Positions 24,999 through 34,351 are shown, counted from the stretch's first letter. The stretch: DNA of 64,000 bases from Kordia sp965224175 (GCF_965224175.1 NZ_OZ245041.1:2666001-2730000), one strand, 5' to 3'. Notes: generated by a model not told the origin, from the sequence alone. Made by a program: numbers and translations.

Positions 24999-25943
24999 AT
25001 GATTCGATTTATATGCATACTTTTAGTTTCAGCAGTTTTTATATCGTGTGGAACGCAACAAAAAGTAGTTACAAATTCTTCTGAAGAAACATCTTCATCT
25101 GCAACTACTGCAATTATAGATTCTGTAAATGCGCAACATGATAAAGTAGTTGAAAATGATACTTTATATACAAAACCTGAAAAAGTTATTACAGAGCATC
25201 CTATTGATCACGTAGACACGACTCAGGAAGGAACTGATGGATATGTTACCGAAGAAGGAGAATCTGTGACCGTAGAAACCGTTTTAGACGAAAAAAAACC
25301 TGCTTTTAAACACGATATTTTTAATGTTTTATTACAAAAACACGTTACTGCTTCTGGAAATGTAAATTATAAAGGCTTTAAAACGGATCGTTCAAAGTTG
25401 CGCGCTTATATTACTTCTTTAGGGGAAAATTTACCGACAGATGATTGGACAAAAGAAGAAAAATTAGCCTATTGGATTAACGCGTATAATGCACTTACCG
25501 TAGATTTAATCCTGAGAAACTATCCGTTAGAAAGCATTAAAGACATTAAAAAACCTTGGAATCAACGTTTGTGGAAGTTAGGTTCAAAATGGTATAATTT
25601 AGACGAAATAGAACATAAAATTCTTCGTAAAATGAACGAACCTAGAATTCATTTTGCAATCAATTGTGCTTCTTTTTCCTGTCCTCCATTATTGAATGAA
25701 GCATTTTCCTCAGAAAAATTAGAACGTCAGTTAACACAAGTAACCAAAGTATTTTTGGCAGATTCTAAACGAAATACCATCACAAAAAATCAAATAGAAA
25801 TTTCGAAAATCTTCAAATGGTTTTCAAAAGATTTTAAACAAAACGGTTCTTTGATTGACTTTTTAAATACATACAGCGATGTAAAAATCAGCGGAAACGC
25901 AAAAAAGAAATACAAAGAATACGATTGGACCTTAAACGAATAA
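24999..25943 (+). CDS. DUF547 lipoprotein
   Basis: This 314-residue protein has a lipoprotein signal (AVFISC), an acidic, low-complexity linker to about residue 100, and a DUF547 domain: WTKEEKLAYWINAYNALTVDLIL, YNLDEIEHKILR, PRIHFAINCASFSCPPL. The function of DUF547 is not established; the conserved NCAS-SCPPL Cys and His suggest a thiol or metal site. DUF547 genes occur with arsenosugar glycosyltransferases, and a TIGR04283-type gene is next. Confidence 0.85.
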   Translation: MIRFICILLVSAVFISCGTQQKVVTNSSEETSSSATTAIIDSVNAQHDKVVENDTLYTKPEKVITEHPIDHVDTTQEGTDGYVTEEGESVTVETVLDEKKPAFKHDIFNVLLQKHVTASGNVNYKGFKTDRSKLRAYITSLGENLPTDDWTKEEKLAYWINAYNALTVDLILRNYPLESIKDIKKPWNQRLWKLGSKWYNLDEIEHKILRKMNEPRIHFAINCASFSCPPLLNEAFSSEKLERQLTQVTKVFLADSKRNTITKNQIEISKIFKWFSKDFKQNGSLIDFLNTYSDVKISGNAKKKYKEYDWTLNE

Positions 25944-25984
25944 ACTAAAAACCTACTTGTTCTTAGATACGTATATAAAGATAA

Positions 25985-26758
25985 ATGAAGCTCCATAAAA
26001 TTTCTATCATCATCCCAATTCTTAACGAAGAAGCACAAATTGTTGCGCTTCTCGAAACTTTGTTGGCGCGCATGAAACATCCACATCATGAAATTTTATT
26101 GATTGATGGCGGAAGTACGGATAAAACAATAGAAGTTGTACGCGATTTCATTTCTAAATTGAATCATCAGCAGCATTTTTCAAAAAAAAGATGTGTAGAT
26201 TCTTTATTTGAAGCTTCATCTGAAACTACTTGTATCCAACTATTTTCTTCTGAAAAAGGACGTGCCAAACAAATGAATTTTGGCGCACAAAAAGCTACAG
26301 GAAAAGTATTGTATTTTTTACATGCAGATACATTTCCTCCAAAGCATTTTGACGAATTAATTCTAGAAAAAGTTCGTGAAGGACATCAAGCAGGTTGCTT
26401 TCGAATGAAGTTTGATTATATGCATCCTGTATTGTTAGTTTCGCAATTTTTCACACGTTTTAATGTGAATTGGTGTCGCGGCGGCGATCAGTCATTATTT
26501 GTGATGAAGTCCTTGTTTCATGAATTGAAAGGTTATAATGAAAACTATCCTATTTATGAAGATTGCGAATTTATTCATCGTTTGTATGACGAAGAAGAAT
26601 TTACCGTAATTCCTAAAAGTGTTGTGACTTCTGCCCGAAAATACCGTGAACAAGGAACTTGGAAATTGCAATATCATTTTGCTGTAATTCATATTAAAAA
26701 ATCCAAAGGTGCTACACCTGAAGAATTGTATGCGTATTATAAAAAGTATGTTAGTTGA
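25985..26758 (+). CDS. TIGR04283-type arsenosugar biosynthesis glycosyltransferase
   Basis: This 257-residue GT-A family 2 enzyme has ISIIIPILNEEAQI, LLIDGGSTDKT, SSEKGRAKQMNFGA and the DXD-like LHADTFPP, followed by GGDQSLF. It fits the family originally named transferase 2, rSAM/selenodomain-associated, whose genes usually sit beside ArsS. Here it lies about 15 kb from arsM, beyond the cassette block, although its partner TIGR04282 gene is in the cluster. A role in the same arsenosugar pathway is likely; a separate surface-glycan role is possible. Confidence 0.82.
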   Translation: MKLHKISIIIPILNEEAQIVALLETLLARMKHPHHEILLIDGGSTDKTIEVVRDFISKLNHQQHFSKKRCVDSLFEASSETTCIQLFSSEKGRAKQMNFGAQKATGKVLYFLHADTFPPKHFDELILEKVREGHQAGCFRMKFDYMHPVLLVSQFFTRFNVNWCRGGDQSLFVMKSLFHELKGYNENYPIYEDCEFIHRLYDEEEFTVIPKSVVTSARKYREQGTWKLQYHFAVIHIKKSKGATPEELYAYYKKYVS

Positions 26759-26791
26759 TTTTCTTGAAACCTCATCGTTATTTAAAGAACA

Positions 26792-26910
26792 AGATTGCCA
26801 CACATTTTTCTAAAATGCTCGCAAAGACATTTTGTAGAAGCTATAGAGTTTCTATAAAATACTAAAAAATTGATTCGTCATTACGAGGAAAGTTAGTGAC
26901 GCGGTAATCT
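26792..26910. repeat. Inverted pair of REP units
   Basis: A reverse unit (26792-26828, AGATTGCC...CTCGCAAAGAC) and a forward unit (26876-26910, CGTCATTACGAG...GGTAATCT) fill the gap between convergent genes. They are the same family as in the blocks at 11.3 and 18.2 kb. Confidence 0.7.
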
Positions 26911-26992
26911 GCTTATCAAAAAACTAAAAGGCGAAGTCAAATCTAACAGCGTAGCGATTCCAAAAATCTAAAAGCATCAGCGCGTCTAAAAT

Positions 26993-27616
26993 CTACTCTT
27001 CCATCTGTTTCAAAATTTCTTCCAGTTTTCGCACATGCACACCATACAATTGATCTGCCCATTTTACAGTGATATAGTAAATAAATACACATGAAAGTAA
27101 GTAGCCAAAAATTACTAATAGCAAAGTAGATGTTGGCATTTGTAGTAAAAACCATTCTGAAAAACGATCTGTTTCATCATGTAAAGTTCCCATAAACATT
27201 GCGGCTACCGAAACTGGCAATAATAACGAACCTGCAATGATTCCAGTTTTGTAGACTTCCATCGTTAATTTGATATCGTGAATGAAGTTTAAAATTGTTT
27301 CTTTTGTTTGTTGTCCGACATTTGACGTTCGACGTAAAAACCAAACCATTTTTGCCAAATAACCCAAAGTCATCAAACTGGTGATAAACATTAAAATTAA
27401 ATATACGGCACGTGGCAATTCTTCCATTTCTACAATTGCTGGAAATACAAAAAAGATAACAATACAGATTAATTGCATCGCGATTTCACTTTTCATTGTT
27501 TTGCGAATTTTCGCAATAGGCATTTGACTTTCTTTTAAGTCTTCTAAACTGTTTGGCAACTGAAAATCGTCTTGATTTTCATCATCCATTAGTTCTTTTA
27601 TTTTATCAAAATCCAT
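26993..27616 (-). CDS. Membrane protein paired with ECF sigma factor
   Basis: This 207-residue protein has a soluble N-terminal stretch of about 50 residues and four predicted membrane segments (about 47-63, 70-90, 120-140 and 160-185). Its start overlaps the sigma factor stop by 11 bp, so the two are translationally coupled. The layout is that of a sigma factor and its anti-sigma or sensor protein, but no zinc-binding anti-sigma motif is visible. The function is inferred from position only. Confidence 0.7.
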   Translation of the reverse strand: MDFDKIKELMDDENQDDFQLPNSLEDLKESQMPIAKIRKTMKSEIAMQLICIVIFFVFPAIVEMEELPRAVYLILMFITSLMTLGYLAKMVWFLRRTSNVGQQTKETILNFIHDIKLTMEVYKTGIIAGSLLLPVSVAAMFMGTLHDETDRFSEWFLLQMPTSTLLLVIFGYLLSCVFIYYITVKWADQLYGVHVRKLEEILKQMEE

Positions 27617-28109
27617 GACTTTGTTGTTTTATAATTTCTTTTAATTTTTTCTTGGTTCGATTCAATTTTACACGAACATTTCCTGGAGACATTCCTAAGT
27701 TTTTGGCAATTTCTTCTCCAGAAAAACCTTCAACAAACTGAAATATCAATGCTTTTTCTATTTTGTTTAATTGATGAACTGCCTTATAAAAGCTTGCTAG
27801 TTGTTGTTCTTTCTCATCGGAATATTCTTCTTGTGCTAGTTGCACATGTGCTGGCATTTTATAATTGTCTGGTTTTCGTTTTTCTTTCTTGAAAAATACA
27901 ATTGCCGTATTTAATGCTACACGATACATCCAACTAGAGAATTGACTTTTCCCATTAAACGATTTTAGTGATTTCCACAACTGTAAGATAATTTCCTGCA
28001 CCAAATCCTCTCGGTCAATCGCATCTTCAAAGTAGATGCGAGAAACCTTGTGAATAATCCCTTTATGGACTGTAATTGCTTTTAGAAATTCTTGTTCTGT
28101 TAGTTCCAA
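27606..28109 (-). CDS. ECF-type RNA polymerase sigma factor
   Basis: This 167-residue sigma-70 family protein has region 2 (DREDLVQEIILQLWKSLKSF, FSSWMYRVALNTA) and region 4 (IFQFVEGFSGEEIAKNLG, SPGNVRVKLNRTKKKLKEI), with no region 3, as in ECF sigmas. It lies upstream of and overlaps a membrane protein that may control its activity. The targets are unknown. Confidence 0.92.
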   Translation of the reverse strand: MELTEQEFLKAITVHKGIIHKVSRIYFEDAIDREDLVQEIILQLWKSLKSFNGKSQFSSWMYRVALNTAIVFFKKEKRKPDNYKMPAHVQLAQEEYSDEKEQQLASFYKAVHQLNKIEKALIFQFVEGFSGEEIAKNLGMSPGNVRVKLNRTKKKLKEIIKQQSHGF

Positions 28110-28120
28110 AGATGTATTTT

Positions 28121-28972
28121 TTAGTGTACAGGTGTTACTTTGTAACCTTGCTCACGCAATAATGCTATCACGCCATTTTTGCCTACTAAATGTGCGGTTC
28201 CAACAGCAAATAAATTCGATTGTTTTTTCATCATATCTGGCATCAATTTCACCCAATTTGTGTTGCGATACGTTAGCATCCAATATTCAGCATTTTTATT
28301 AAAAAAACGCTCATCTTTGATTCCGGCTACCAATGCATTAATGTTTTCATTTTTATAATGTACAACCATTTCTTTAAACATTTCTTTGTACTCTTCATAG
28401 AGTTCAATTTGTTGCCATAAAAAATCTTTTGGGTATGCTTTCGCAAAAAAATCAAGTTGCCCATTTAAGGTTTCTAAACCTTGTATTTTTTTATTTGCTG
28501 CTTTTGCCAGATTGATCAATTCAAACTCGTACATTTTCTTTACAGGACAACTTACACTTTGTTGAATCAACAAAGAATAAACACTCATTAATGTATAATT
28601 ATCAACCATTTTTAACGACATGTTCATTTCTTTTTGCAGTAATTTGTCTAAATATGTTTGCTGTGCTGCTGATAGTTCTTCGCTAAGTTTTCCCGTAGAA
28701 ATCATTTTTTGCTGCGCTTCCATTAACGCTTTGGTGTCTGATAAATCTACTTCCAATACTAAGTTTTCTGTCTCGTTAAAGGCTTTGGTAACTTTTTCAG
28801 GAATAGAAAAATCATCTTCACATAAAATATGAATCGTTCCCAGAAGATAAGATGGTTTTGCTAAATCTTTGTGTTCAATTTTCCACAATACGGAATTTTC
28901 TAGTTTTTGAGTTTGTGCATTTCCAATAAAACTGCTTGCAATAAAGCAGATTAATACAATTAGTTTTTTCAT
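28121..28972 (-). CDS. TraB/GumN family protein
   Basis: This 283-residue protein starts at ATG 28972 with a signal peptide (MKKLIVLICFIASSFIGNAQ); a GTG six codons upstream is less likely. The TraB/GumN hallmarks are present: YLLGTIHILCEDD near the N-terminus, an ENLVLEVDL segment, and the C-terminal FAVGTAHLVGKNGVIALLREQGY. The two GTxH motifs resemble the metal site of the EreA/Tiki-like superfamily, so a metallohydrolase or protease activity is plausible in the periplasm. It lies 11 bp before the sigma gene on the same strand. Confidence 0.87.
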   Translation of the reverse strand: MKKLIVLICFIASSFIGNAQTQKLENSVLWKIEHKDLAKPSYLLGTIHILCEDDFSIPEKVTKAFNETENLVLEVDLSDTKALMEAQQKMISTGKLSEELSAAQQTYLDKLLQKEMNMSLKMVDNYTLMSVYSLLIQQSVSCPVKKMYEFELINLAKAANKKIQGLETLNGQLDFFAKAYPKDFLWQQIELYEEYKEMFKEMVVHYKNENINALVAGIKDERFFNKNAEYWMLTYRNTNWVKLMPDMMKKQSNLFAVGTAHLVGKNGVIALLREQGYKVTPVH

Positions 28973-29169
28973 GTTTTTGTTTTTTATCACAAAAGATATT
29001 TTTCAGCTGAATAGATCTTAGTGTTCAATTAATTTCTATTTGCTCCGTAAGTATCAACTTTGGAAATATGTTACAAAAAAGATGAAATTATTCTAAAAAA
29101 AAGAAATTACAGGGTAACAAAACTATTGAATACAAACTATTTAACACAAATAATAAAAACTTAAAAATT

Positions 29170-29391
29170 ATGAAAAAACAAAAAGTTAATTCTGTATTAG
29201 CATTAAGAAAAGCTACAATTTCCGATTTGCAAAAAACAATTGTGAATGGTGGAGCATTACCAACAACATTGCAATCTACAGTTGTTTTTACAAATGATTG
29301 TAAGAGTGACAGTTGCACTTCTGATCCTAGACCTGGAACTATTAGTCATTCAAATTGTGGCGATTGTACTTCTTGGACACCAGATTGCTAA
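29170..29391 (+). CDS. Orphan class I lanthipeptide-type precursor (GG leader)
   Basis: This 73-residue peptide has a leader of the Bacteroidota natural-product type: Lys-rich start, LALRKATISDLQKTIVNGG, with the double Gly at residues 27-28. The 45-residue core has five Cys and about a dozen Ser/Thr, ending in Cys. No LanB, LanC or peptidase-transporter gene lies next to it; the nearest modification genes are the trio at 1.1-4.5 kb. It may be processed in trans. It resembles the peptide at 57950 in its leader but not its core. Confidence 0.8.
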   Translation: MKKQKVNSVLALRKATISDLQKTIVNGGALPTTLQSTVVFTNDCKSDSCTSDPRPGTISHSNCGDCTSWTPDC

Positions 29392-29422
29392 ATAATTGAA
29401 TTACTCTAAAGGAGTAAAAGAA

Positions 29423-29514
29423 AGAGGCTGTTTAAGAAATTAAATTTCGGCAAACTGAATTTTGTGAAATGCAATCAGAATGACGATTTAATGTTTTTAG
29501 ACAGTCTTTTTACT
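29423..29514. repeat. Long imperfect inverted repeat after the precursor gene
   Basis: AAGAGGCTGTTTA near 29424 and TAGACAGTCTTTT near 29501 are near-complements at the two ends of a roughly 90-bp element between convergent genes. It may serve as a terminator in both directions or be a small dispersed element. Confidence 0.45.
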
Positions 29515-29530
29515 GTAATAACTTGTGTTT

Positions 29531-30010
29531 CTACTTTGCCGCTATGACATCAATTTCAATTTTTGCACCTATGGCTAATCCGCCAGCAGCAAACGTAGTA
29601 CGTGCAGGTTTGTTTGGAAAGTATTGTACGTAAACACTATTAAAATCTTTAAAATCGTTGATGTCAGCTAAAATTACAGTGCATTTCACCACACGATCTA
29701 AGGAAGAATTGTGTTGTGCTAAAACTGCTTTTATGTTTTCTAGCGCTTGCTTGGTCTCAGCTTTAATTCCGCCAGGTGCTAACATTCCTTTTTTGTGATC
29801 TTTTCCTATTTGTCCTGATAAGAATAATAAGTTTTCTGTTTCTACAGCGGCACTAAACGGTGTATTTTGTCGTTCTGGTAAATGTGAAGCATGAAATGTA
29901 ATGTTGCTACTATTGTTATCGTTGTTATTATTGTTATCGTTATTATTAGATGTTTGACAACTTACCAGACATAATAAAAGTACTGCGCTAATAGAAAAGA
30001 TCGTTTTCAC
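29531..30010 (-). CDS. RidA-family protein exported as a lipoprotein
   Basis: This 159-residue protein has a lipoprotein signal (CLVSC, Cys near 18), an Asn/Asp-rich low-complexity linker (residues 21-35), and a complete RidA (YjgF/UK114) domain: LFLSGQIGKD, QALENIKAVLAQH, VVKCTVILADINDF and PARTTFAAGGLAIGAKIEID. The Arg of PARTT and the Glu of IEID match the RidA active site that hydrolyses reactive enamines and imines. RidA is normally cytosolic, so membrane anchoring is unusual. Confidence 0.87.
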   Translation of the reverse strand: MKTIFSISAVLLLCLVSCQTSNNNDNNNNNDNNSSNITFHASHLPERQNTPFSAAVETENLLFLSGQIGKDHKKGMLAPGGIKAETKQALENIKAVLAQHNSSLDRVVKCTVILADINDFKDFNSVYVQYFPNKPARTTFAAGGLAIGAKIEIDVIAAK

Positions 30011-30118
30011 AAGATTGAGTTTTTAGTTACTAACAAATTTAAGGAATTTCTACGTGAGATATTTTATTGTAGAATATTGAGTTAGATTTCTGTGTACACA
30101 GGAATAACAAAAGAAGAT

Positions 30119-31381
30119 TTAAAAATACTGACCAATTCCAAAAACAATTCCACGACTGGCATTTTTAGTTACTCCATGTCCGTAATCAATTCGAAAGATT
30201 GCATTAAAAATACGCTTGTGAATGAATCGTAAACCTACTCCTGGATACACTCTAAAGTTCTCACTGTTTGTAAAGTCGCTAAAACTTCCACCTGGATTTC
30301 GCCAAGTTCCTGCGTCTATAAATCCGTTTCCTTGTAAAATAAACCAACCTTTTTCATATAGTGTATAACGGTATTCTGTGTTTAATACCATACTAGCTGT
30401 TCCACGATCAATAATGTTTCCTACACCACGAACATTTAAGTTATTATCAACCGAAAATGGCGCAAATGGACTTGCATTGTTGGAAGCAACTCCAAAGCGA
30501 AAACGGTTTGCCCAGTTTCCTTTTTCACCAACACGTGTGAAATATAAAAAGTCACTCCAACCAATTAAGAAATTGTCTTGAAAGTTATTTTCTGTAGTTA
30601 CATATTGTAAGTAAAAAGTGTTTTTAATACCTTCTATGTATTGGTAGTAGTAATCTAAAGAATCATACTGATATACAAACTTCAACATTTGTTTGTTAAG
30701 CGATAAATTTTGAGGAATAGCATCTGATGTCAAACCATTTAAATAGTCATATTCTTCTGTGAATACATTAATTCCAAATTGAAATTGATGTTTGAAGCCT
30801 ATTTGATATAAGGCTAATACTTCAAAAGCTGTATTGCTGTATTTGTAGTTTGCAGATCCGTCGTCAAAGAACAAAGGTTCTTCACTCGTCCAGTTTTGGT
30901 GATTGATGGCGACTCCAAAGTTCCGCGAAAACAAGTTTGGCGCACGTAAGTTGATTCCGTAAGAGTCAAATCCGTTGTTTTGGTAAAATCCGCCAAAAGC
31001 GATATTTCTCCCCAAAAAATTATAATCATACAATCCAACTTTATACGCTACTTGTTCGTTGGTTGTTGTCCAAACGTTTACATTAGGAATGAGCGTAAAG
31101 TTTTCTTCTATATTGAAAAATACATTGTACAGATTATCGTGCGACTTAAAGACTTGATAATATGCATGTGAAATACCTGCCAAGCGTTTTAGCAAAATCA
31201 CATCTTGCTCTAGTTGAAGTGTATCTAATACATCACCATTTCGAACACTAACGTATTTTTTTAAAAAACTCGTTTTGTTCTTTTTTTGTCCTTGAAATTT
31301 TACATCAAAGACAGTTTTATCTTGCGCAACTCCTTGAAAAGCGATCGAAAGAAAAGTGATAAGTAGTAGTATTTTTTTCAT
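30119..31381 (-). CDS. BamA/Omp85-superfamily outer-membrane protein
   Basis: This 420-residue protein has a signal peptide (to GVAQ, residue 19), one POTRA-like domain (VFDVKFQGQKKNKTSFLKKY... to about 105), and a beta-barrel with Omp85-like ending GLRFIHKRIFNAIFRIDYGHG and C-terminal Phe. With one POTRA it is shorter than BamA and TamA, so it is an accessory member of the family. Substrate and partners are unknown. Confidence 0.78.
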   Translation of the reverse strand: MKKILLLITFLSIAFQGVAQDKTVFDVKFQGQKKNKTSFLKKYVSVRNGDVLDTLQLEQDVILLKRLAGISHAYYQVFKSHDNLYNVFFNIEENFTLIPNVNVWTTTNEQVAYKVGLYDYNFLGRNIAFGGFYQNNGFDSYGINLRAPNLFSRNFGVAINHQNWTSEEPLFFDDGSANYKYSNTAFEVLALYQIGFKHQFQFGINVFTEEYDYLNGLTSDAIPQNLSLNKQMLKFVYQYDSLDYYYQYIEGIKNTFYLQYVTTENNFQDNFLIGWSDFLYFTRVGEKGNWANRFRFGVASNNASPFAPFSVDNNLNVRGVGNIIDRGTASMVLNTEYRYTLYEKGWFILQGNGFIDAGTWRNPGGSFSDFTNSENFRVYPGVGLRFIHKRIFNAIFRIDYGHGVTKNASRGIVFGIGQYF

Positions 31382-31508
31382 CTGTTCTTTTTGTTATCCA
31401 GATTTTGTCAGATGGAATTATTCATCTAATTCATATTTTAAACGAATGAATTCATCGATCATTATAATTGTTTCGAGGCGATTAATTATTTGCTAAGACG
31501 TATCACAG

Positions 31509-32276
31509 CTATTCGGCTACAAAGATATCCTGAATTACTGTATTTACCCAATTATCTTGACTAACATCCATTAAAGTAAACTTATACGAATTGTTGAGCG
31601 TTAAATCTATAGGAGTTCCATCAGTAATATTTAATACTACGTTAGAAGTGTCGTAGTACTGAAATTGATTTTCATTTGTGTATGTTCCAGATATGAATCC
31701 ATTATCAATAGTTGAAACGACTTGAAAATAGATAGCATTATCACCATTGGCGTTATCTTGCCACGTAAATTTTGGCATTTTTGAAGTTTCCTGATTAATC
31801 ATTACTTCATTTGTCCAAACAGTAGGTTTTGAAACATTTTTAGTTCGTATTGGATTTGACAGCTTTACTTCTCCGTTGAGTTCATAGGAAATAATCACCC
31901 ATTGATCTTCTGGAAAAGAACGTGTAAATTGTTCTATAAAACCTTCAAAAAGAGGTTCCGAAGTAATTGCTAAATGCCTATAATTTTCATAGTTATTAGC
32001 ATCAACAGTTACTGAATTTGTTTCAAAAAATTGCACATTCGTTGCACCATTTTCTACATAATAGTACACATTTACAATAGCTGAATTGGTTGCATCACTT
32101 GCCGCACATGCGATAACTGCGCCGGTTTCTACAGTACGATTTGCAATAACATCCAACAATGTAGTTGTATTTTCTATATCCACAGAAGTTTCCGAATCGT
32201 CAGATTGGCATGAAAAAGTTGTAAAAAATAATAAAAATCCAAAATTTAGGCATACTATCTTTTTGAATGTGTTCAT
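31509..32276 (-). CDS. Hypothetical lipoprotein
   Basis: This 255-residue protein starts at 32276 (MNTFKKIVCLNFGF), which leaves it clear of the upstream gene; an in-frame start at 32318 would overlap. It has a lipoprotein signal with TFSCQSDD. The rest looks beta-rich and secreted, with no domain I recognise. It follows the GH113-like gene by 10 bp and is probably co-transcribed with it. Confidence 0.7.
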   Translation of the reverse strand: MNTFKKIVCLNFGFLLFFTTFSCQSDDSETSVDIENTTTLLDVIANRTVETGAVIACAASDATNSAIVNVYYYVENGATNVQFFETNSVTVDANNYENYRHLAITSEPLFEGFIEQFTRSFPEDQWVIISYELNGEVKLSNPIRTKNVSKPTVWTNEVMINQETSKMPKFTWQDNANGDNAIYFQVVSTIDNGFISGTYTNENQFQYYDTSNVVLNITDGTPIDLTLNNSYKFTLMDVSQDNWVNTVIQDIFVAE

Positions 32277-32286
32277 TGCTGTTTTC

Positions 32287-33291
32287 TTATTGATGTATTT
32301 TATAATTTTCTCTAACAATGTTTTCCGCAGGCTTGTTTTGAGGCGTAAAGTAAAAATCTTTCATTCCGCCAGCTTTTTCGTAGTTGTGAAACCATTTCCA
32401 AATAAATCCGCCAGCAAACCAGTCTTCTTTCCAAAATTCATTGAATAAAGCTTGCAACGCAATTTCTTGTGCTTTTAAATTGAGTACTTTTCCTTTTCTG
32501 CTAGAATCCCAAGGTTCTTTCCCTGTGTAATCCATACTGCGATATCCGTATTCGGTGAACAGTATTTTACGGTCTAACTTTTTGGTTAAGGCTACAATTT
32601 TTTCTTTGTGCGATTGCCATCCAGCTTGCAACGTTTCTAGTGTTGGTATTTTTTCTTCGCTTAGCGGAAAATACGCGTCAACTCCTATAAAATCAAGTGC
32701 TGACCAAAAAGGAACTTTTTCAAAAGCATCCCAATTTTCTGCGTATGTCAATTTGCCTTTGTATACTTTCTTTACTTTTACAATCAACTGATTCCAAAAC
32801 TCAGGTCGTGCCGCTACAAACTTGTGCAGTTCAGTTCCAATACAAAACATTTCGGCGTTTACTTCTGCGGCTAAGCTTGCATATTCTAAGATAAAACTTT
32901 CATAAGAAGCTTCAAACGCTTTCCAATCATCTTCAGATTCCATTGCAATGAAACCTGTAAACTCACCATTCCAAACCCAAATTTGAGGCTTTATCATGAT
33001 GTTGATGTTGTTTTTTTGCAAAAGCGTTGCATATTGTTTTGCGCCTTTTCGCGTTTCACCAAACCATTGTCGATCTGTATTATGAATTACTTCGGTTGCA
33101 TTGAGTTTTCGAAGAAATCCAAAAGGCATTACAGCAGCATAATTTGCATGTAATTTTACAACAGGATCAACATTTGCTTGGTTTATTGCATTTGGTGCAG
33201 CTACATAACTTACGCCGTTTATTTTTTGGGACTGACTTGTGCATGAAAGTTGCATCAAGCCAAAAAATATACATAGGAGCCTAAATTTCAT
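32287..33291 (-). CDS. GH113-like glycoside hydrolase lipoprotein
   Basis: This 334-residue protein has a lipoprotein signal (LMQLSC, Cys17) and a TIM-barrel. E154 in CIGTELHKF fits the acid/base and E247 in LFTEYGYRS fits the nucleophile of clan GH-A enzymes; IMIKPQIWVW is also typical of GH113-like proteins. GH113 includes beta-mannanases. The substrate here is unverified. It is probably anchored at the outer membrane or in the periplasm. Confidence 0.75.
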   Translation of the reverse strand: MKFRLLCIFFGLMQLSCTSQSQKINGVSYVAAPNAINQANVDPVVKLHANYAAVMPFGFLRKLNATEVIHNTDRQWFGETRKGAKQYATLLQKNNINIMIKPQIWVWNGEFTGFIAMESEDDWKAFEASYESFILEYASLAAEVNAEMFCIGTELHKFVAARPEFWNQLIVKVKKVYKGKLTYAENWDAFEKVPFWSALDFIGVDAYFPLSEEKIPTLETLQAGWQSHKEKIVALTKKLDRKILFTEYGYRSMDYTGKEPWDSSRKGKVLNLKAQEIALQALFNEFWKEDWFAGGFIWKWFHNYEKAGGMKDFYFTPQNKPAENIVRENYKIHQ

Positions 33292-33328
33292 TCTTTACAA
33301 TTTTTAGGCTCCTAATGTACTATTATTA

Positions 33329-34258
33329 TTAAAATAGTGCTCTTAAACCTATGCTAAAAGTTTGTCCTAAACCTTGGAAGTTATTTCCTCTTACAAATTT
33401 ATCGAAAGAAGCTTCTACATTTAAAACTCTATTTAATTGGTACTTTCCTCCAATTCCTACAGAAGTTGAGTTCTGCGAGAATTCGTTTCCTAAGTCAATT
33501 AAAAATGCTTGTTTTGCGTTTACATATACTGTTGATTCCGTTGACGGGAAGTAGCTTAAAAATGCTGCAAATGGTAAAAACATACTATTGTTTGCAAAAC
33601 GTTCTCCTATGTTAGAAGTATTTGGATCTGCATCTGTACTTTTTTCTCCAAAGTTCAATCCAATATCAGCTTGCGTAAATAATTGCCATTTATCTTGCCC
33701 GAATGTTGTATCGTAAAAGAATTTTGTTTCCCAAAAAATACTTCTCTTGTCTAAATATGGAGCGTTTGCTCTATCTTCAAAAATTGGAATATATACCGAA
33801 CTTGTAAATGAGAAATTCGAAATATTTTTAAAAGGTTGCACTCTAATTGACGGTGCTAATACCGTTAATCCACTTCTTGCTTGATCATTGTCTTTAAATT
33901 TAAAAACATCTAAAGCACCAGCGCCTCCAAAAGTATTTGATCGTACCTGAACAATTAAACCAACATTTATTCTTCTACTTTCACTAACACCTGTGTATAC
34001 TTCTGTTGTACTTGTAAAAAATGTTTCTCTTGGTACAGTTACTGAGTTTGATGCTTCATCAGTACGCTCAGTTTGTGTATAAATACTATTGAAGAATTTA
34101 ATATCCCATTGTCCTTTTTTCAATAACTTTGAAGGTGTAAATTCTTGAACATTACTTCTTTCTGGAGTTACTTCATCTTCTTGATCTTGATCTTGGGCAA
34201 ATGAGAAGCTTACAAATAATATAGCAAGCATTGTTAAAAATAGATTTTTATTTTTCAT
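33329..34258 (-). CDS. Putative outer-membrane beta-barrel protein
   Basis: This 309-residue protein has a signal peptide (MKNKNLFLTMLAILFVSFSFAQ), an acidic stretch (QDQDQEDEVTPE), and alternating beta strands ending in Phe (GLRALF), typical of an outer-membrane barrel. The channel or binding function is not recognisable. It lies 37 bp upstream of the GH113-like gene on the same strand. Confidence 0.7.
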   Translation of the reverse strand: MKNKNLFLTMLAILFVSFSFAQDQDQEDEVTPERSNVQEFTPSKLLKKGQWDIKFFNSIYTQTERTDEASNSVTVPRETFFTSTTEVYTGVSESRRINVGLIVQVRSNTFGGAGALDVFKFKDNDQARSGLTVLAPSIRVQPFKNISNFSFTSSVYIPIFEDRANAPYLDKRSIFWETKFFYDTTFGQDKWQLFTQADIGLNFGEKSTDADPNTSNIGERFANNSMFLPFAAFLSYFPSTESTVYVNAKQAFLIDLGNEFSQNSTSVGIGGKYQLNRVLNVEASFDKFVRGNNFQGLGQTFSIGLRALF

Positions 34259-34351
34259 TGTAATTTAATTTAGTATTGTAATTAGTTTTTAATTTTATTG
34301 TTAACCTTTGGCGTTAGCGCTCAGTGTTGTTGTTTGTGTATTTGTTGATTA

